Positions 58,897-64,000 of a stretch of 64,000 nucleotides of DNA are shown in pieces. Source of the stretch: Botrytis cinerea B05.10 (taxonomy: Eukaryota; Ascomycota; Leotiomycetes; Helotiales; Sclerotiniaceae); NCBI RefSeq assembly GCF_000143535.2, contig NC_037312.1:1178001-1242000 (forward strand), in the 5' to 3' direction. The position numbers and the translations under genes were made by a program. Each line of letters begins with the position of its first letter. Within the stretch, counting starts at the first letter, position 1. Under the pieces are notes generated by a model. The model was not told the origin of the DNA. It did not search any database and worked only from the letters and a program-made list of their open reading frames with translations.

Positions 58897-61800
58897 CTAC
58901 TCAAGCCAGAATTCCTGCCCCTCGTTATCCCCAGCTTTATATGCTTCCAATATCTCACCCTCCATGATACCTTCAGCGTAACTGGCATGAAATGTTAGCT
59001 TGTTTCTTTTGAGTACAAAAAGATGATTTTACCAATCCCCGACGAGCTTGTAACTTTTTTCCGGTGGCCCAGGTTCAGCCTGTGCATAATCAACTTGGAT
59101 TTCCCGAAGCAAAAATGGCACAATGCTACCAAATAACACGACCACTAAGTCACCCCTTCTAACACTCTGCGGGCCAAGACACTTGGTGTATCGTCGACAA
59201 TTAAATTCTACAGTTTTTTCCCTCTGGCTTTTCCAACATATATTTTGAGAAGGCCGCAGTTCTCGGTCACAATCAATAACGGAGTCAATGACAACACCCC
59301 ATACTTTCAAAGTCTTGAGGTCGCTAGAGAACTTAAATGGGTGATTGTGCAGGATATACTTGCCCCTAGCATTGTATGCTTGTGATACATCCTGTGGGTC
59401 TTGCAGTGTGCTTTGCTGTATGGCATCACTATAGACTTCGTCTGAATAAGGCATCCACGGAGTCCCAAGTCTCCCAGTAAGGAGTCAGGTTCCCATCGAG
59501 TGAGGTCTCCATGTTTAGAATGCTCATAGCTTTAGCTTTGCTAGTTACTGTCTCTGAGTTATCTCTCGACTCACTAAGCCACATTATAACTTCCTGGGCC
59601 TGGCTGTAGACTCTTGCCATTAGTGTTATCTGGAAGCTACGCTCTTCAAAGTTCAGCATATCAATACATATTGCATCTACCCAAAGCACGCGAGACTCAG
59701 TTTTGTCTCTTAAATGTACTAAAGCAGAGTGCAAATTTGGCCTCAGATGTTTAGAAAATCCGTTGCCGTACACCCTCCACACTTCCCCAGGGTTATCGTT
59801 ACCCCATGCATATGATAAAGCAACATAATCTGGATTGTTGTCCAGCGAATCCGTACATATGCCACACCTGAGCGGGGAGTCAAGGTCGTTGGATGGATAC
59901 AAAATCACAAGCCTAGTGGCATACGGATAGGGCCCTAGAATCGGTTTGTAAGGCGTTTGCTGGGAATTTATACTTCTCTCGGATACACCAGAGTCGTCGA
60001 ACGGGAAATCTAAATCCTGAAGCGCAACTAGAAGTTCCGTGTACATGTTTGGAGTGAATTTATGAGCACAGCTTCTTAAGCGGGCAGCCTCCATAGATAC
60101 AACCACTGGGCGTCGCCTGTAAAGAATGGGGTTCGCAATGCTATTGTGCAAACGCAAAGAATCCGGCGTAGTCCGCGCTTTTAAATTATAAGAATCCGTG
60201 GTCGCCATGATATGCATGGACCAAGAATACCAGCAATACTCTCGTAAATTAAAAGCAGCACTTCGCCCATCCTTATTTTTGAAGCAATGGAGGAGGTAGT
60301 AAAGGCAGGCTTGTGCTATTGTTTGGTGCTCCTTACGTATATCTGTAAATCGAAATAATCCAGGCGGACGACTGAAGTCGTGAATTGGACACAAATATTC
60401 TTGGACTGAGAAGTGAGCAATCTTAAGTATATGAACTCCTTGGGGCACCATTTCCACATCATCTACTAGTGGTGGTTCTAATTTTACCAGTCCAGGAAGG
60501 CTTTCCACAATATCGAGAGCATGACGACGACTTCCGATACAAAGTAGTTCATTTTTGAATAGTCGAATGGTGCAAACTTCCACGATCTCCTCCACAAATA
60601 ATGGCCGAGCTGCAAAAATGAGCCATTTCAATACTGTCTCAAGTTCTGATACCAAGATCTTTGGTATACGACTTATGATCAAATCATAAAAGATATCTAG
60701 GTCTCTAGGTAATGAAATGAAGATATTTTCAAGGTCTGCCTTTTGAATCACTCTCAAGTTCCTAGTAAGATACTCAAGTTCCTTCATTTGAAGTGCCGCA
60801 AGTCGGAACCTGTGCCTATTAATACGTTTATAGGAAAGCAATGCCGACAAGCCAAAACTTACATTCCGTCGGAGCCTTGACTAAGTCTTCGAGAAATCAG
60901 AGTCTTGATCTTGGTAGATTGAGAGTTAAGCCTCCTATGATTGGAGATTCGTGCCTGAACAAATTGTTCAATGTCAAGGGTTATGTGTGCAGTATCTCGT
61001 ATGAGCCATCTCCATCCGTAATCTTTAGGGAAGGACGATTTCAAATCACCCTCCTCGCGGCTCACGATGACGATTCTGAAGTTCGGATCTTGAATCGAGG
61101 ACAACTTCTCAATCACCTGAAGATAACCATCTCGTGGCTTTCCAGGGGGTACCTCATTCAATCCATCAACAACCAAAGTAATACTCTGACAGGCTTCAGG
61201 TGTTTCTGAGTTAGTCAACATGGCGGGGAAAACTTCGAGTGAGCTAACAATTGACAAAAGTAATGTTGTTAGTTGGACTGTCAAAGGAGGATACGGCTTA
61301 CAACTCTCATATAGCTCTTTCACTTCAGGCAGAAGGCCATGCTTTTCGTAAAGCTGTGCGATGATTGACCTTTGAAAATTGCCAACATCGAAGGTGGAAT
61401 TGTCACTGAATGAGCAGTAGTAAAATGCGACCAAGTGAGTATTATTTGAAGTGGCTTTCGGAGAGATAATCCGCAAGATGTTTGGAATATTTTCAATGAG
61501 ATGCGAGCTGTAGTCGTTAGTATTTTCTCTTTTTTTGAGACATCAAATGCAAGTATTCACCATATCATGGTTTTTCCGGATCCGACTATTTAATATCAGC
61601 ACTTCATATCCCATTCGATGATTAAAACTGGATCGAATGGTTGCGCTGAACATTGAACTTGTTCACAACTATCTGGAACATCTCTTTCCAATTTTTAGTA
61701 CTGAATTGGACAATGCAAAAGTCCATTCAATCCGAAAAATTGGGAATTACAAGGGCTGTTTTTAGGATGATGTTGATTTTTAAACGAAGTTAGGTGGACG

Positions 61801-62195
61801 CACCTTCTCCTCTCAACCATAGAAATTTCTTGTTCGAGGATGCCCATTCTTTGAAATCACCATTGAGAAAATCTTCCCCTGTGTCTTCTGCTCGTTCTTC
61901 ACGATGAATAGTATGCTCTTTGTATTGGGAGATTCTTAAATCTTCTGGATCGAGCCAATTCAAGATCTCATCTCTTTTCGGCACTGGTAATCAAAAGTCA
62001 GCGATACTAGACATGTCAATATTTCAATTGGGGATAGTTACCTGCTGCTTCATATGTTATGTTCGTTCCGACGAAGAGTCGGGAGCCTGCTTCAGCCTTG
62101 ATGTGACTTATATCCTGTATGATATTCTGGCGCTCGTGGGATCTGGTTTGACCATGATTTACGAGTCTATTTGTTAATGCCCCAGGAGAATTCAT
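58897..62195 (-). CDS. NACHT-winged-helix-HET chimeric NLR-like protein
   Basis: Exons 62042-62195, 61804-61983, 61561-61585, 60863-61507, 59549-60815, 59033-59391 and 58897-58981 give 904 residues in frame. A short N-terminus (ILNWLDPED, EWASSNKKFLWLRGE) leads to the P-loop GSGKT (113-117) and a Walker B, LVVDGLNE (D234). A winged-helix region follows (FISLPRDLDIFYDLIISRIP, KWLIFAARPLFVEEI, KIAHFSVQEYL). In the same uninterrupted exon a HET domain starts (YVALSYAWGN, RVLWVDAICID, ARVYSQAQEVIMWLSE). The tail RRGDLVVVLFGSIVPFLLR ... GDCYAEGIMEGE is the usual HET-protein C-terminus. HET proteins trigger heterokaryon-incompatibility cell death. The usual ankyrin, WD40 or TPR repeats are absent, and the last third of the HET domain (the WWxRxWxxQE part) is missing. 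The intron at 59392-59548 is inferred to keep the frame and may be wrong. Confidence 0.75.
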
Positions 62196-62454
62196 GGCGG
62201 CATTGACGTCTATTTGCGTGAATCTCTATCGAGTTTTATCAAATTTTTTTATTAGGATTAAATATAAGTTAGACTTTGTTCTATGGTGGATCGAGGCTCT
62301 GGGTTTCTAATTATAGTTCAGACAGCCATGCTATCCCCTGGATGCAGCTATCTCAGCCGCTATCTGAACATTACTTGTACATCATGTACATTCAGAATTT
62401 ATTCCATCTACTTGATTTGCTTTGATAATTCTTCAAATCATCAAGTCCTAAAGG
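62196..62454. promoter_or_regulatory. divergent promoter region of the NACHT-HET / PigL_N pair
   Basis: About 260 bp between the two start codons in head-to-head orientation. No specific element recognised. Confidence 0.5.
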
Positions 62455-63628
62455 ATGGCAGACGTTCTTGCTCTTGAAAGTGCAGTTGTTGGTATTATCG
62501 TTGCTGCTTTCCACAGTGCTAGTCTCCTGCACGATGATTTAAGCGAGGTAAAAATGCGGGTAGAGGCTATCAAACCTATCGTCGGTGATCTCGGCTCTGT
62601 CGTCGGTGTTCTTTCATCTCTGGATGCTACTGTGAAAAGAAGCAACCAGGCTCAAGGGGTAGCAAGCAAGATTGATAATGAAAATTTTAAGGCGGCGGCT
62701 GAAAATTGCAACAGGGTTTGCGCGAAATTTCGAGAAAAATTAGCCAAGTGGATAAGACACCCCTCGAACAATAAAATGGATTAGAGAGATAGGTTCAGGG
62801 TTGGATTTTGTCGGAACACGTGACCGATAAAACGTGATCATATCACGTTTTTCCCCACATACGCACGAAGTGCGTAAGTGGGATGGCAAACTTAGAATAG
62901 CAATCCCTCTTTATACAAAGAGGGCAGAAAGAATAACAAAATCTTTACCATATATGAATTTCGTGTATATATACCCTTAAGAAGTCCGCCCAACAGATCT
63001 TTGGCTGAGAAGGAACTTCTCGAGTTTAACAGACAGTTGGTGGCATGTAAAGGGACGTTCACGATCGCACTGCAAATGGCTACATTGTAAGCAAAGAATA
63101 CTGATTTTTGTACTTTTTCTGTATCGACTGCAATCTAATTTCTTCAACTCTAGTTCGGTTACTTTGCGGCAAACTCATGAAACTGAATCGGTTATCGAAA
63201 GATTAGACGATACCAATAAAAGCATAAACCAAGCGGGTCTTCTTGTTAGAGATCGTCTCGACAACCTTGACTATCAATTGCAAAGGGTTACGACTGAAGA
63301 AGTGTCTATGTCAGACAGAGAAGCAAGCCAGGTCATGTCTGGATCGGCTGCCAACGAAACATCACAGTCTTTGCCGCAACCTTCTCCACAAGAAACGCAG
63401 GAGATCTTTGAAAAAACATGGAAGCAGGCACTAGCAGAAATCGCTTCCCACCGAATTAAAATTGGTAAAGTGACTCAAGCTTCCAACGCTAAAGCGGTCA
63501 TAGGCGTTCACGGACTAGAAAATGCCAACGAAATGAATGTAGAGATAGACGATGTTTCCGTAGGACCGGGAAGTTGGTCGCTTGTGGGGGTTTCAAATGG
63601 TGTTGATTTGAATGCATTTTTCAAGTAA
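62455..63628 (+). pseudogene. PigL_N-domain (NLR N-terminus type) gene, broken by a stop and a solo LTR
   Basis: Starts MADVLALESAVVGIIVAAFHS and continues in the pattern of PigL_N domains, which often open fungal STAND proteins: LLHDDLSEVKMRVEAIKPIVGDLGS in short pieces, then CNRVCAKFREKLAKWIRH and KMD. A TAG at 62782-62784 replaces the usual Trp before RDRFRVG. Twenty bases on, a 187-bp LTR interrupts the codons. After it the frame resumes as LAEKELLEFNRQLVACKGTFTIALQMAT, an intron at 63087-63153, then SVTLRQTHETESVIERL and a C-terminal region ending at 63628. Removing the LTR and one 5-bp flank copy restores the phase exactly. Without the nonsense codon and insertion the product would be about 300 residues with no NTPase. 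Confidence 0.82.
62809..62995. mobile_element. solo LTR, probably Copia-type, 187 bp
   Basis: Begins TGTCGG and ends CCAACA, matching inverted ends (5 of 6) with the canonical TG...CA. It is flanked by GATTT (62804-62808) and GATCT (62996-63000), a 5-bp target duplication with one transition. Inside are an imperfect palindrome (AACGTGAT-cat-ATCACGTT), a GCAC/GTGC hairpin and TATA-like strings (TTTATACAAAG, GTATATATACC). No retrotransposon coding sequence is present, so it is the product of LTR-LTR recombination. Confidence 0.82.
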
Positions 63629-63879
63629 GCTAATCGTAGAGAAGGACGCTTGGATTTGTGACTTACTTAGGCCTAAATGTTGGAACAAGGGATGAGCGAG
63701 GGAGAAAGAGCTAGACAAATCAGTCCCTATGCTTGAAGTTCTAGGTTATCTTCGTGGATTTTTTTATTAGTGAACTTCACAGAAAGGAACAGATACAAAG
63801 AAGAATCAGGATTTATATTAATAAAGCTTCGGGTAATAGCTATCTCTCTGGTTGAAAAGCCAATTTGATATCCTCGTCA
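63629..63879. other. short convergent intergenic region
   Basis: Between the PigL_N pseudogene and the last exon of a minus-strand gene. Nothing recognised. Confidence 0.5.
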
Positions 63880-63971
63880 TTAATTCAAATTCATCACATA
63901 AATAACTTCTCTCACATTCTCCATACTTCCACCCGGAGCATAGCTCTCTCGAACACCAAATAGAGTATTGG
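63880..63971 (-). CDS. last exon of a gene running off the right edge, unidentified
   Basis: The minus-strand sequence after a CAG acceptor reads NTLFGVRESYAPGGS, then MENVREVIYVMNLN and a TAA. A TGA just upstream in the same frame means an intron must end here if it is coding. The text looks like a real protein C-terminus, but I cannot name the family from about 30 residues. Confidence 0.5.
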
Positions 63972-64000
63972 CTGATCATCTAATATCAAAAATTCCCGTC

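Noticed and set aside
62809..63000. The 187-bp insertion read as an intron of the PigL_N gene
   Set aside because: A GTCGGA donor and a CAACAG acceptor give the wrong phase, and the LTR ends plus target duplication explain it better.

Overview
The window looks like a piece of nuclear chromosome from a filamentous ascomycete. Genes are split by short introns (mostly 45-115 nt, GT...AG with CTNAY-type branch sites). The families present are fungal: GH10 with a CBM1, GH12 and GH92 enzymes, Zn(II)2Cys6 regulators, SUR7/PalI, HET and NACHT proteins, and the PigL_N and DUF7580 families. The set of plant cell-wall enzymes and the HET/NACHT content would fit a leotiomycete of the Botrytis/Sclerotinia kind, but that assignment is inference; no marker here proves it. 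I rebuilt all exon chains by hand, and each one called CDS stays in frame across its whole length.

Layout. 1-3.9 kb is gene-poor and holds one intron-containing tRNA-Ser. 4.0-5.6 kb: secreted GH10 xylanase with CBM1. 8.3-12.2 kb: a 1283-residue charged, repeat-rich protein of unknown function. 13.6-14.9 kb: SUR7/PalI-type membrane protein. 15.8-18.0 kb: decayed transporters (an OPT fragment and an MFS drug exporter). 20.0-26.3 kb: a head-to-head pair, a C2H2 plus Zn2Cys6 protein with a broken SH3 tail against a DUF7580 protein, followed by a Tourist-like MITE. 27.9-39.3 kb: a ketose/polyol-type metabolic cluster with a dihydroxyacetone-synthase-like transketolase, a divergent SDR, a broken dihydroxyacetone kinase, an MFS sugar transporter and a Zn2Cys6 regulator. 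40.5-43.1 kb: GH92 mannosidase. 44.6-45.4 kb: RPS19. 46.4-47.3 kb: GH12 endoglucanase. 49.5-56.4 kb: housekeeping block (SPT20, an EMI1-like twin-CX9C protein, YME2). 57.3-58.3 kb: small secreted protein of unknown function. 58.9-63.6 kb: a NACHT-HET chimera head-to-head with a PigL_N pseudogene that carries a solo LTR. The last exon of one more gene ends the window.

How the parts connect. The GH10, GH12 and GH92 genes encode exported carbohydrate enzymes. The transketolase/SDR/transporter/regulator group looks like one sugar or sugar-alcohol pathway whose kinase step has been lost at this locus. The two head-to-head pairs (20-26 kb and 59-64 kb) are made of families linked in fungi to non-self recognition and programmed cell death, and both pairs show decay, fusion or duplication, as expected of fast-evolving recognition loci. 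The best candidates for an undescribed system are the NACHT-WH-HET chimera with its PigL_N partner, the Zn-finger/SH3 mosaic gene, and the kinase-dead ketose cluster.
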